From IMG/VR virus record IMGVR_UViG_3300025645_000149, positions 1-42,062 of that record: DNA of 42,062 nt; one strand, written 5' to 3'. Positions 1 to 6,368 of this stretch are shown piece after piece. Position 1 is the first letter of the stretch. The number at the start of each line of letters is the position of its first letter. Made by a program: the position numbers and the translations under genes. Source of the DNA: a virus. The notes beneath the pieces are model-generated. The model worked only from the letters and a program-made list of their open reading frames with translations. It did not search any database and was not told where the DNA came from.

Positions 1-69
1 CCATACCATTACATTCAGCGCCACATCGCTGAGTCTGGCGTCGAGACGATCATCGCTCAGGCGGCGTAA
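1..69 (+). CDS. 3' end of a small early protein (partial)
   Basis: An open frame enters from the left edge and stops at TAA 67-69, giving 22 C-terminal residues that end in AQAA. The stop is followed within six bases by a strong terminator hairpin, and the last codons plus terminator are repeated 196 bases downstream after the next small gene, which supports this as a real gene end. Nothing about function can be read from the fragment. Confidence 0.6.
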   Translation, partial: PYHYIQRHIAESGVETIIAQAA

Positions 70-74
70 TCCAC

Positions 75-100
75 GGGGGCCACGCGCCCCCTTATTTTTT
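75..100 (+). terminator. Rho-independent terminator, copy 1
   Basis: GGGGGC (75-80) pairs with GCCCCC (86-91) around a five-base CACGC loop, followed by TTATTTTTT. The six-base all-GC stem with a U-rich tail is a classic intrinsic terminator for plus-strand transcription, just after the stop at 69. Confidence 0.85.
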
Positions 101-112
101 AGGGAGAGAAAC

Positions 113-265
113 ATGAAAAAGATTTACGAAGTGCTGGTAACGGAAGAAGTCTATCTGAAGGTCTGGGTTGAGGCCGAGTCTGAGGATGAGGCTATTGAAA
201 ACTGGCAGGACTCCAACGATATGAAGGAGACTGGCTCTCAGGTTTTGACGGTAGAGGCGGCATAA
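113..265 (+). CDS. 50-residue early protein, DpnD/PcfM-like
   Basis: ATG at 113 has an AGGGAGAG ribosome site 5-12 bases upstream and the frame runs 50 codons to TAA 263-265. The protein begins MKKIYEVLV and continues with a pattern of alternating hydrophobic residues and then an acidic stretch (VEAESEDEAIENW), a pattern shared by short DpnD/PcfM-like proteins common in phages, whose role is unknown. It sits alone between two identical terminators, so it looks like a self-contained cassette. Being short, the call rests on the ribosome site, the family-like sequence and the terminator context. Confidence 0.8.
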   Translation: MKKIYEVLVTEEVYLKVWVEAESEDEAIENWQDSNDMKETGSQVLTVEAA

Positions 266-270
266 TCTAC

Positions 271-293
271 GGGGGCCACGCGCCCCCTTATTT
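271..293 (+). terminator. Rho-independent terminator, copy 2
   Basis: Same hairpin as copy 1: GGGGGC (271-276), loop CACGC, GCCCCC (282-287), then TTATTTCT. The U tail is slightly interrupted compared with copy 1. The next gene starts 28 bases later with no obvious promoter in between, so leakage or antitermination is implied for the downstream operon. Confidence 0.8.
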
Positions 294-320
294 CTAACAA
301 GTCCCAAGGGAGGGATCGCA

Positions 321-575
321 ATGGATACCAGTAAATCAGTTTTGGAATTGATTGAGCTTGAGTCTGAGGGCTTTGCCTCGCAAGTTTATGATGTTGTCGT
401 GGGCGGCAATGCGTTCAGCAAATCCACGATGTTTGTTGTTATTGATGAACTTTTGCAAGACCTGATATCTCAGGCCCAAGACACGGCAGATCAGGTCAAG
501 ATGCTGTCGGTGGTTCGCAATGCAAGCAAGGCGCTCAGGGACGTAATGCAGGATGAGGAGGGGGAAGCAAAATGA
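321..575 (+). CDS. Small early protein of unknown function (84 aa)
   Basis: ATG 321 follows a good GGGAGGG ribosome site. The 84-residue product is mostly helical in appearance and acidic at its C-terminus, with no cysteines, membrane segment or recognisable domain. Its TGA stop overlaps the ATG of the next gene (ATGA at 572-575), which indicates translational coupling. I do not recognise the family; the coding call rests on length, ribosome site and operon packing. Confidence 0.8.
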   Translation: MDTSKSVLELIELESEGFASQVYDVVVGGNAFSKSTMFVVIDELLQDLISQAQDTADQVKMLSVVRNASKALRDVMQDEEGEAK

Positions 576-751
576 GCTACGCGAAATACTTGGATCAGCG
601 CACTGAATCACTAAGCGAGGAGGAGTGGGAACAGGTTTTTGACCAGATCAAACATGACCTTGCAATGGGCGAGTTTGCCGCCTTGTTTCAAATGCTGGAT
701 CAACTGCCGCCCCGCATCCTAATAAAATTTTTAAGGGAGGGGCCGCAATGA
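572..751 (+). CDS. Small early protein of unknown function (59 aa)
   Basis: The ATG at 572 overlaps the upstream stop in an ATGA junction and the stop at 749-751 overlaps the next ATG (748) in another ATGA. The upstream AGGAGGGGG supplies a ribosome site. The 59-residue product has an acidic EEEWEQVFDQI segment and a C-terminal amphipathic stretch (QLPPRILIKFL). No domain is recognised. The double coupling makes it very likely that the frame is translated. Confidence 0.75.
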   Translation: MSYAKYLDQRTESLSEEEWEQVFDQIKHDLAMGEFAALFQMLDQLPPRILIKFLREGPQ

Positions 752-1242
752 AAGATAAAGCTTTTCCGCATGATGTCAGCAAGGAGGTTTTTGAGAAGGC
801 GGTAGCCGATCAGAATCTTGAGCTAGATCACGATGACGAGTTTATTCAGTATTGGGTGGACTTGTCTACCGGACTGTCCATTGGGCGAGTAACCAAGCCG
901 TATCAAGATGACCCCAAGTCTAAGGCGCGGTACTCGCTGAGGTATGATAGTAGCAAAGAGAGCCACCCTACAGGAGGAGAGCCAATGGGGAACGTGATTG
1001 AATTTCCAGATAAAAGTGCAAACGAGCATGACATGCTTGAAGCGTTTCATCGTGGCGTTGCCGCCGCGCATGGACTGCTGGATGCCATGCACGACAAGGA
1101 GGGGCGTGTCGCTGGCTCCGCAATGACGGGCGTGCTGTCCGCTGTTATCCGCAGACTCTATGACGAGTGTGATGATATTGAGGCGGCGCGGAGCGTACTG
1201 CATGCGATTATCGACAAGGTAGACCCGCCCACTAAAAAGTAG
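748..1242 (+). CDS. Unknown protein, possibly two in-frame products (164 aa)
   Basis: ATG 748 has a GGGAGGGG ribosome site and is coupled to the previous stop. The N-terminal half (residues 1-79) is hydrophilic; the C-terminal half begins at Met80 (ATG 985) and contains a helical block with GVAAAHGLLDAMHD and SAMTGVLSAVIRRLYDE. A strong AGGAGGAGA site at 972-980 lies just before ATG 985, so a shorter 85-residue product from the same frame is likely, or the gene is a fusion of two once separate small genes. No catalytic motif is visible. An AT-rich gap with a TATAAT box follows. Confidence 0.85.
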   Translation: MKDKAFPHDVSKEVFEKAVADQNLELDHDDEFIQYWVDLSTGLSIGRVTKPYQDDPKSKARYSLRYDSSKESHPTGGEPMGNVIEFPDKSANEHDMLEAFHRGVAAAHGLLDAMHDKEGRVAGSAMTGVLSAVIRRLYDECDDIEAARSVLHAIIDKVDPPTKK

Positions 1243-1298
1243 ACCTGCGACATATATAATGTTATGTTCAGTTTGTCATATCAACTAGGGAGGTTTGT
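1243..1298 (+). promoter_or_regulatory. Possible promoter with perfect TATAAT box
   Basis: This is the only sizeable gap in the early plus-strand operon. It is AT-rich and contains TATAAT at 1255-1260, but the region 16-18 bases upstream has no good TTGACA-like element. A GGGAGG ribosome site at 1288-1293 serves the next gene. A promoter here would restart the operon after the two terminators upstream. Weakly supported. Confidence 0.3.
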
Positions 1299-1385
1299 AT
1301 GGAATTGTGTCCTGTTTGTCTGGTCGTGAACGGCCATCACCCGAACTGTCCGAACCAGCGGAGGCCATCCAATGACTCCGCATGA
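1299..1385 (+). CDS. 28-residue Cys/His mini-protein
   Basis: ATG 1299 follows a GGGAGG site and encodes 28 residues that begin MELCPVCL and continue with NGHHPNCP. The CPxC plus HxxxC arrangement is that of a tiny zinc-binding knuckle; proteins of this size and pattern occur in other phages without known role. It overlaps the next gene by 14 bases in a different frame. Because it is so short the call is moderate. Confidence 0.55.
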   Translation: MELCPVCLVVNGHHPNCPNQRRPSNDSA

Positions 1386-1620
1386 GCATACGTTTGGCGA
1401 ATTAAATCAAAAAGACCGCATCTTGCAGTATCTGGAGAGGGGTCGAACCCTGACACGCCTCAATGCGTGGGCGCGTCTGGGAATTCTGGAGGCTCCCGCT
1501 CGCATCTCCGAACTGCGAGCAGAGGGCCACGATATCAACACCAAGATGGTTAAAGTCCGCAATCGCTACGGTCACAAGGTGAGTGTAGCTGAGTGGTCAA
1601 TGGGAGACGCCAATGGATAG
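1372..1620 (+). CDS. Helix-turn-helix DNA-binding protein (82 aa)
   Basis: The product matches the small phage winged-helix family typified by PF14090: residues about 12-55 read QKDRILQYLERGRTLT, then RLGILEAPARISELRAEGHDI. These give two helices, a recognition helix rich in Arg/Glu and a following wing. Such proteins are thought to regulate phage genes, although individual targets are mostly unknown. It starts inside the preceding mini-gene and its stop overlaps the next ATG, as expected in this tightly packed early operon. Confidence 0.85.
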   Translation: MTPHEHTFGELNQKDRILQYLERGRTLTRLNAWARLGILEAPARISELRAEGHDINTKMVKVRNRYGHKVSVAEWSMGDANG

Positions 1621-1786
1621 GGATCAAATAGCTCAGCAGATTGCTGAGTTTGAAAAGCGAGGCGGCAAGATCAAGAAGGTCGAGCGGGGCGAAGGAACCG
1701 TCGATCAGCATGGCAGTCCGTTCAATAACAGGAACCGCACCAAAGGCGGGGGCCGAGGTATATCAATTAGGGGGAGCGACAGATGA
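1613..1786 (+). CDS. Small basic protein of unknown function (57 aa)
   Basis: ATG 1613 overlaps the end of the HTH gene and the TGA at 1784-1786 overlaps the next ATG (ATGA). The product starts with a helix-like DRDQIAQQIAEFEKRGGKI and ends in a Gly/Arg-rich, probably disordered, tail. The N-terminal block resembles short regions near HTH or zinc-finger phage regulators, but no fold can be claimed. Coupling on both sides supports translation. Confidence 0.7.
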   Translation: MDRDQIAQQIAEFEKRGGKIKKVERGEGTVDQHGSPFNNRNRTKGGGRGISIRGSDR

Positions 1787-2019
1787 CTGACGTGATGGAG
1801 GTGGACGAGCGATTCATGCACATCGCCACGCTGGACACGGTGGTGAAGTATATGCAAGCCGCCGACACCGAATCCTTTGTTCGTAAACTTGTTATCAGGA
1901 AGAAGGTTGCGAAGAAGTCTGACGAGGACTTTCAACTAACCGTGGATGAGGTCGGTGATATGTTGCAGGAATTATCCCTGCGAGTAATCGCGGACTTCCT
2001 TGGGCAAACGAGGCATTGA
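1783..2019 (+). CDS. Small early protein of unknown function (78 aa)
   Basis: The start is coupled to the preceding stop and preceded by an AGGGGGAGCG site. The 78-residue product is helical in appearance with an acidic N-terminus and a central basic patch (VRKLVIRKKVAKK). No domain recognised. The next gene begins one base after the TGA stop. Confidence 0.75.
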   Translation: MTDVMEVDERFMHIATLDTVVKYMQAADTESFVRKLVIRKKVAKKSDEDFQLTVDEVGDMLQELSLRVIADFLGQTRH

Positions 2020-2020
2020 T

Positions 2021-2236
2021 ATGGGCGCGCTAGACAGACAAGTAGATGGCAATCATTACAAGACCTTGAAGATTCAGCCGTTGGAGTATTGCCTGCGAAA
2101 CAATCTGGGCATTTGCGAACACGGCGCGATTAAGTACCTATCAAGGTGGCGCACCAAAAACGGGGTTTCTGACCTACGCAAAGCGATTCATTATATTGAG
2201 ATTTTGATTGAGGAGGAGACCCGTGAGCAAGAGTAG
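2021..2236 (+). CDS. DUF3310 family protein (71 aa)
   Basis: The sequence shows the hallmarks of DUF3310 (PF11753, SaV-like): VDGNHYK near the N-terminus, then IQPLEYCLRNNLG, AIKYLSRWRTKNG and DLRKAIHYIEILI. These proteins are widespread in phages and sometimes labelled nucleotide-kinase-like, but the biochemical role is not established. I chose ATG 2021 over an in-frame TTG at 2000 because the family normally starts within a few residues of the HY motif and AGG at 2011 region can serve as ribosome site. Confidence 0.9.
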   Translation: MGALDRQVDGNHYKTLKIQPLEYCLRNNLGICEHGAIKYLSRWRTKNGVSDLRKAIHYIEILIEEETREQE

Positions 2237-2411
2237 GCTGGAGGAGGCAGTCCTCATCGCGTTCTTACTTTTAGTGATCGTGATTGTGCACGACATGGAT
2301 TTTGATGATCGCGTCCAAGAACTAGAAAATTACTGTGAACACGTCAGGAGTAGTGCTTGGCCTGACTACAACCCTGAGACCAACTGCGAGGAGGTAGCTT
2401 TAAATGACTGA
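2223..2411 (+). CDS. Small membrane protein with single TM segment (62 aa)
   Basis: A GTG at 2223 follows a perfect AGGAGGAG site, preferable to an upstream in-frame TTG at 2208 that lies inside the ribosome site's own upstream region. Residues about 9-23 (AVLIAFLLLVIVIV) form one membrane helix, followed by a short hydrophilic domain with two cysteines (YCEH and TNCEE) and a WPDYNPET motif. Similar N-anchored peptides with two cysteines and a WPDY motif are recurrent in marine phages; role unknown, perhaps an envelope modifier. Overlaps both neighbours. Confidence 0.75.
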   Translation: MSKSRLEEAVLIAFLLLVIVIVHDMDFDDRVQELENYCEHVRSSAWPDYNPETNCEEVALND

Positions 2412-2889
2412 TAAACAAAAACTTGTAGATAAGTATCCTCACTTCCGAGAATACTATTTCGCTTCAAAAAAGGAGGCAAAAGTGCGTAAACGCTGGACTG
2501 CGGATGAGGATGTCCGCTTGTATGAACTCATGTCTGCTGGCGTGTCATACGCGGAAATTGGCAAGGAAATGGGTCGCACAGACAAAGCTGTAGAGATGCG
2601 AGCATTCACGCTAAGACGGAAAATGCGAGCCGCTGGCATGAATGGTCAGTCAGATGTGATGACCAAGCGGAAGCCACGCAAACGCAAACCCGCCAAGCGC
2701 AAAGCTTCTGCTAAGAAGGTGCCGCAGAAAAAGGCTCCTCGCGCAAAGCCTGAGCCAGAGATCGTTTACTCCGGTGGCGCTATGTTTGAGGAGCGCATGG
2801 GTCACCTAATGTTGTTGGGTGCGGCTGGAGCGGCAGGCGTGTGGCTTGCTCTCATCTTAATTGGCGTTGGGTTTTTCCTGAACTTATGA
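2404..2889 (+). CDS. Myb/SANT-like DNA-binding protein with C-terminal membrane anchor (161 aa)
   Basis: Residues about 30-74 form a Myb/SANT-like or GcrA-like helix-turn-helix (RWTADEDVRLYELMSAG, then YAEIGKEMGRTDKAVEMR), with the Trp, acidic helix and IGxxMGRTxxAV recognition region typical of the fold. Residues 87-116 are extremely Lys/Arg/Pro-rich, like a histone H1 tail, and would bind DNA without sequence preference. Residues about 134-160 are a long uncharged stretch (MLLGAAGAAGVWLALILIG) that should span a membrane. The order DNA-binding domain, basic tether, membrane anchor suggests a protein that holds DNA at the inner membrane. Function is inferred, not known. Confidence 0.85.
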   Translation: MTDKQKLVDKYPHFREYYFASKKEAKVRKRWTADEDVRLYELMSAGVSYAEIGKEMGRTDKAVEMRAFTLRRKMRAAGMNGQSDVMTKRKPRKRKPAKRKASAKKVPQKKAPRAKPEPEIVYSGGAMFEERMGHLMLLGAAGAAGVWLALILIGVGFFLNL

Positions 2890-3089
2890 CGGGCGCTCGA
2901 CTTGCTGGTAAGAAGTTTTGTCTAAGCAAGAACCAAGTGGCGAAAGCCCTTGTTCTTGCTGAGGAAGGACATTACTGGTGGCAAATCGCAATCATGCTAG
3001 GGGTGGCGCAATCTACCCTGATGCGGTACGTTAGAGGTGCAGAGCGGTACGGTTACTCGTTTTGGTCTGAATACCCAAGGGAAGATTAA
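2886..3089 (+). CDS. Small HTH protein (67 aa)
   Basis: I chose ATG 2886, which overlaps the previous stop in an ATGA junction, over a GTG 45 bases upstream. Residues about 13-52 resemble the HTH of Hin-type resolvases: LSKNQVAKALVLAEEGHYWWQIA, then LGVAQSTLMRYVRG. The rest is a short tail. No catalytic domain is attached, so it is probably a regulator. Confidence 0.75.
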   Translation: MTGARLAGKKFCLSKNQVAKALVLAEEGHYWWQIAIMLGVAQSTLMRYVRGAERYGYSFWSEYPRED

Positions 3090-3310
3090 TGCATGATTCG
3101 ATCTCATATAGAGCAACAATGGCTACGATAGCCGTAACGAACAGATCGCGGGAGGCTATAGGCCGTGTCGCGACTGACGATAAAGAAAAGATCCCGCAAG
3201 ACAGGCTAGAGAAGTTTATTAACGGTAAGTATCACTGGAAGGCGCTAACGCCGTCTGACCAGATGAAGATTGCCAAAGAACTCTACTTGTTGAGGCAGGG
3301 TCTAACCTAG
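3089..3310 (+). CDS. Small early protein of unknown function (73 aa)
   Basis: The ATG at 3089 shares a base with the upstream stop (TAATG). An alternative in-frame ATG at 3119 would remove the first ten residues. The product carries a REAIGRVATDDKEKIPQDRLEKF segment that could be an HTH, but no family is recognised. It is the last gene of the early plus-strand run. Confidence 0.7.
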   Translation: MHDSISYRATMATIAVTNRSREAIGRVATDDKEKIPQDRLEKFINGKYHWKALTPSDQMKIAKELYLLRQGLT

Positions 3311-3311
3311 T

Positions 3312-3369
3312 CTCCCCCCTAACTCCCTACGGCGAGCGGTGGCGTCGAAGGCTGGTTGAGAGGGGGGAG
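3312..3369. other. Inverted repeat between convergent operons
   Basis: CTCCCCCCT (3312-3320) and AGGGGGGAG (3361-3369) are perfectly complementary across a 40-base spacer. The site lies in the only gap between the early plus-strand genes and the minus-strand genes. There is no T tract on either side, so it is not a standard intrinsic terminator, but position fits a block to head-on transcription. Confidence 0.45.
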
Positions 3370-3390
3370 TGTGTTCACTTGAATCTCAGC

Positions 3391-3654
3391 CTAGCCATCC
3401 ACCGCACCCCACTTCTTGGTCATCCACTCTCTATGCCAACTGGCTTTATCGTATAAAGTTAGCTCAACGCCATACTCGTTGTGATCCTTGGCAGACCTAA
3501 TCAACTCCACTTGAACGCCGTGAGTCAATACGGCTCGCGCCCTCCTCTTGCTCACCCCTAGAAATTCTTGAACATCCCTAATGTGAAACGCTGTCTTGGG
3601 TATCTCCAGAAGATCGTGTATCAAGTCTGGCGCAGTCCTGTTTTCATTTTCCAC
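3391..3654 (-). CDS. HTH protein (87 aa)
   Basis: Residues about 22-50 (FHIRDVQEFLGVSKRRARAV) read as a helix-turn-helix with a basic recognition helix, followed by a β-rich tail ending WMTKKWGAVDG. It is the last gene of the minus-strand replication operon, and its start overlaps the preceding gene by 11 bases. Likely a DNA-binding regulator; target unknown. Confidence 0.75.
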   Translation of the reverse strand: MENENRTAPDLIHDLLEIPKTAFHIRDVQEFLGVSKRRARAVLTHGVQVELIRSAKDHNEYGVELTLYDKASWHREWMTKKWGAVDG

Positions 3655-4123
3655 GGATATGCCTCACAGGATTCCTACCGCCAGCCATTCTCCGGTCGGC
3701 AACCCAACTCAGTCCCTTCTTCAATACTTTTAACTTGTCAGGACTATCTGACACATCCCAGTTATGCAAAACAACTTCCTCAACTAAGTATTTCGCGTAG
3801 TCACCGAACCGCTTTGTGATTAGCCCGATGGTACGGCTATATCGCATTAGCTGGTCACTCTCCAGTCCATTCTTGGACATCCCGCCCGATGATTTCGGCT
3901 CATAATTCAATGGCTTGGCGTAGACCCCAGCACTCGCCGCTTGGCTCAGAATGTACTCTGCCGCCTGATGTTCTTGCAGTGTCAGCAGGCCATTCATCAG
4001 CATTCTGTCCACAACTATCTGATCCATGACTTTGGCGCGGGGCATCTTCCCGCCCTCAATCATCACGCTATGGCGTTTGTAGATTTCTTTCGTGCCGAGG
4101 TCTGTGTGTGACTTGTCAGACAT
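3644..4123 (-). CDS. Unknown protein downstream of primase-helicase (159 aa)
   Basis: ATG 4123 opens a 159-residue soluble protein without cysteines. A helical LTLQEHQAAEYILSQAASAG block near residues 47-66 and a C-terminal LKVLKKGLSWVADRR block are the most structured-looking parts. The general shape (helical, basic C-terminal helix) is compatible with a phage transcription regulator such as an antiterminator, but there is no diagnostic motif. It follows the primase-helicase after a 59-base gap. Confidence 0.8.
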   Translation of the reverse strand: MSDKSHTDLGTKEIYKRHSVMIEGGKMPRAKVMDQIVVDRMLMNGLLTLQEHQAAEYILSQAASAGVYAKPLNYEPKSSGGMSKNGLESDQLMRYSRTIGLITKRFGDYAKYLVEEVVLHNWDVSDSPDKLKVLKKGLSWVADRRMAGGRNPVRHIRGK

Positions 4124-4182
4124 AAGAAACCTTCCCGGTAGCTTCGGCGGAAATCCCGGTCACAACCTTATTCTTAACAAGT

Positions 4183-5931
4183 TTACAGGTCATCGAACCC
4201 CTCCCAGTCCCGAGCATTGCCCTTGATGGAAGAACTCAACTCGACGCGCTGGACGAACTGCTCATACCTTCCTGTGGACAAGTTATAGTCAAGCGCCGCC
4301 ACGCCCTGCTGTCCAACCCACTTGAACCTAGATTTCCAGCAATGGATCTCCACGCACTCATCTGTCCGGTGAACTGTGATGCCGAGGTCAGCCTTGGCAA
4401 ACCATGCCGCAGATCCAGAGATGTTCATGCCCTTGGGCACAGCGTAGGTGCCGTCCTCCTTGGGGTACATCTTCTGAGGGTGGGCCACAAACCAGACGTG
4501 GATACCGTGGGCCTTGGCAAACGAGGTGATCTTGCTGAGCATGTGGGAGATACCGGAGTGCTCTTCCTGCCCGCTCTGCTCAATGTAGTTGTAGGGGTCG
4601 ATGACCAAGCCGCGCACACCCAGACGCATGACAGCCTGCTTGGTTCTGTCGATCACGCTGTCAATGGTACTCATGCCGCCATCTTTAGACTCAAGGAACA
4701 CAAAGTGCTCATTGATAAAATCGACAGATTCTTCTAGCTCTTCCTCACTCATCCGCTGAGTAAGTCCGTCATAAAACGGTTTGCCTGTAATCTTCTCTGC
4801 GAGCTTGGCTATGTGCATGTGGGGCGGGTTCTCAAACGAGCACACCGCAAACTTCCACGCTTCTCGCTGGGCAAGGTTGACCATAATCTGGTCGATGAAT
4901 TCAGACTTACCGGACGACGGCATGCCTGTGACGATGGATAGCTGTCCCTCCGCTACTGTGAACAAATCATCAATAGCAGGGAAGCCGGTAGACGCCCCGC
5001 GTCCGTGGCCGTTGGCATAAATCTCTCTGATGCTATCCAGATAATCGGACGCCCCGTAGACACCAGACAGTGGTACTGGCTCTGGATTCTCAAACAGGTC
5101 GTGGGTCTGGTCTTTGCCTAGCTCTCTGACGGCGTCGTTGCCGTCCTTAATTTCGTCTGGGAACTGCACCCGCCAGCACTTAGCTCGCCCCACCCTGCGG
5201 GCAATCTCTTCTGCTAATGCCTCACCCTGATGGTCGTTGTCTGTCGCCAGCACAATCTTTTTGCACCGCTCAATCCGCTCCCGTTCTTCCCAGATATAGG
5301 AAAACTTATTGTCCTCCTCGGGGCTGACCCGATTCTGGCTCACCTTCGCGGGTGCTCCGTTGGGGCAGGAAACGGCTCTAATTCCGACGCTAGCCAGAGC
5401 TATAACATCACACTCCCCCTCGACGATTATCAATTCTTCATCGTCTGCACCCATGTTTTCGATACCGTAGAAGCTACGGGGCGCCCCTTCGCAGGAAAAT
5501 TCCTTCCCGTCCACCGATCTCCACTTAATTGCCGATGGATTTTCTCGACTGCCGTATATAAATCCGACCGCCTCTTGGTTCTCGCCACCGAGCCAACGTG
5601 TGCCAGTGGTCATTGCTGGTAACTCGTCAAGATTATCAAGCTCGACGCCGCGCCCACCAAAAAAATCCTTGATAACATCTACGTTGTAATTTAATTGCGT
5701 TGGTATCTTTACTACTTTGCTTGGCTTGCTCACCTGATATTCCTCCCAGAATTTTTTTCTTTTGACCGCCCCCGACAATCCACAGTGATGGCACATGTAA
5801 ACTGAATGGTCGTGATGAACGGTTATAGATAATGTTTTTTCGTTTTTCTTTTTTCTTTGGTCTCCACATTCGGGGCACCTCGTCCTGATGTTGTCCCCAA
5901 AGCCTAAGACGTACTCATCTATGGCCTGCAT
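4183..5931 (-). CDS. T7 gp4-like bifunctional primase-helicase (582 aa)
   Basis: This is the replicative primase and hexameric 5'-3' helicase. The N-terminal zinc ribbon has Cys19, Cys22, Cys47 and Cys50 (RCPECGD and MCHHCGL). A TOPRIM region follows, with LIIVEGECDVIAL near residue 170 and LATDNDHQG near 230, matching the Glu and DxD metal sites. The RecA-like helicase half has Walker A GMPSSGKSE near 337-345, a Walker B-like GLVIDPYNYI near 445 and the VWFVAHPQK motif near 480. Length and order match the T7 gp4 class, where both activities are on one chain. The gene has its own upstream regulatory gap (5932-6116) and begins the leftward replication operon. Confidence 0.95.
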   Translation of the reverse strand: MQAIDEYVLGFGDNIRTRCPECGDQRKKKNEKTLSITVHHDHSVYMCHHCGLSGAVKRKKFWEEYQVSKPSKVVKIPTQLNYNVDVIKDFFGGRGVELDNLDELPAMTTGTRWLGGENQEAVGFIYGSRENPSAIKWRSVDGKEFSCEGAPRSFYGIENMGADDEELIIVEGECDVIALASVGIRAVSCPNGAPAKVSQNRVSPEEDNKFSYIWEERERIERCKKIVLATDNDHQGEALAEEIARRVGRAKCWRVQFPDEIKDGNDAVRELGKDQTHDLFENPEPVPLSGVYGASDYLDSIREIYANGHGRGASTGFPAIDDLFTVAEGQLSIVTGMPSSGKSEFIDQIMVNLAQREAWKFAVCSFENPPHMHIAKLAEKITGKPFYDGLTQRMSEEELEESVDFINEHFVFLESKDGGMSTIDSVIDRTKQAVMRLGVRGLVIDPYNYIEQSGQEEHSGISHMLSKITSFAKAHGIHVWFVAHPQKMYPKEDGTYAVPKGMNISGSAAWFAKADLGITVHRTDECVEIHCWKSRFKWVGQQGVAALDYNLSTGRYEQFVQRVELSSSIKGNARDWEGFDDL

Positions 5932-5938
5932 AAAGCGT

Positions 5939-6090
5939 TTGCCTTTTCTGAATTTTCGTGATAATTATGGAAACCTCTAGTACAATCCTAGTTACTAGGA
6001 CAGTCATAGCTTAGATACTTTCTAATTTAATTAACTTAGATATATACCAGCTTAGGACAGTCCTAGAGGACAGAATTAGCATTTCCTCCA
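5939..6090. promoter_or_regulatory. AT-rich control region with TAGGAC palindromes
   Basis: The gap before the primase-helicase holds two related palindromes. The first is TCCTAG-TTA-CTAGGA at 5986-6000 and the second is TAGGAC-A-GTCCTA at 6053-6065. The ten bases TAGGACAGTC occur twice, at 5996-6005 and 6053-6062, and CCTCTAG (5974-5980) can pair with CTAGAGG (6063-6069). Between them is an AT-rich core with several possible -10 boxes. A weak rightward promoter (TTGCCT 5939, GATAAT 5960, 15-base spacer) is also possible. Either paired operators controlling the leftward primase operon, or a structured rightward RNA, would explain it. Confidence 0.6.
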
Positions 6091-6091
6091 C

Positions 6092-6118
6092 AGCCCTGCC
6101 ACACGCGGGGCTTTTTTT
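6092..6118 (+). terminator. Plus-strand rho-independent terminator
   Basis: AGCCCTGC (6092-6099) pairs fully with GCGGGGCT (6105-6112), with one G-U pair, around a CACAC loop, followed by seven T. This is a strong intrinsic terminator for rightward transcription, although every neighbouring gene is leftward. Its T tract overlaps the stop codon of the gene at 6117-6368. It therefore ends either antisense read-through or a short rightward RNA from the region 5965-6090. Confidence 0.8.
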
Positions 6119-6368
6119 ACACATCATCTGCAAGCTCTTCCATCAGCATTCTCGCCACGACCACCTGCTCAGTTTTGCTGAGCAATAGCATTTCGTCGAG
6201 CGCATCTTGTAGCCCGAACGGATAACCAGCGATATTGCAATGCTTGAGGAAGGAGGGGGACTGTAAATACTTGACGGCATCAGCCTTTAACTGAGGCTGA
6301 TTGCTTATCAGGTCTCTGATGGCCTGACTAATTACCTTGGTATAAACCGTCTTGTAGATTCCAGACAC
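6117..6368 (-). CDS. Unknown protein after RusA (83 aa)
   Basis: The frame starts at a GTG (6368) 41 bases inside the end of the resolvase gene and has no upstream ATG alternative. The product is helical, with a central LQSPSFLKHCNIAGYPFGLQDALDEM block; the stretch SFLxHCxxxGYPxGLQ is reminiscent of a recurrent phage protein near recombination genes. No catalytic motif is seen. Its stop merges with the T tract of a terminator pointing the other way. Confidence 0.75.
   Translation of the reverse strand: MSGIYKTVYTKVISQAIRDLISNQPQLKADAVKYLQSPSFLKHCNIAGYPFGLQDALDEMLLLSKTEQVVVARMLMEELADDV

Larger units (their letters stand above)
59..293 (+). repeat. Direct repeat of a gene end plus terminator (59-97 and 255-293)
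   Basis: The 39 bases at 59-97 recur at 255-293 with only two differences (G/A near the stop codon and C/T just before the hairpin). Each copy contains the last codons of a small gene, its TAA stop, and the full terminator hairpin. The unit between the copies is exactly one small gene (113-265). This looks like a gene-plus-terminator cassette made by duplication or by recombination at the terminator. Confidence 0.85.

Noticed and set aside
1243-1270. Resemblance of the gap (GCGAC then TATATAA) to a T7-type phage promoter
   Set aside because: Only a few bases match, no second copy was found in the window, and no phage RNA polymerase gene is present here.
4342-4737. Plus-strand 131-codon frame
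   Set aside because: It is antisense to the helicase half of the primase-helicase and has no start signal.
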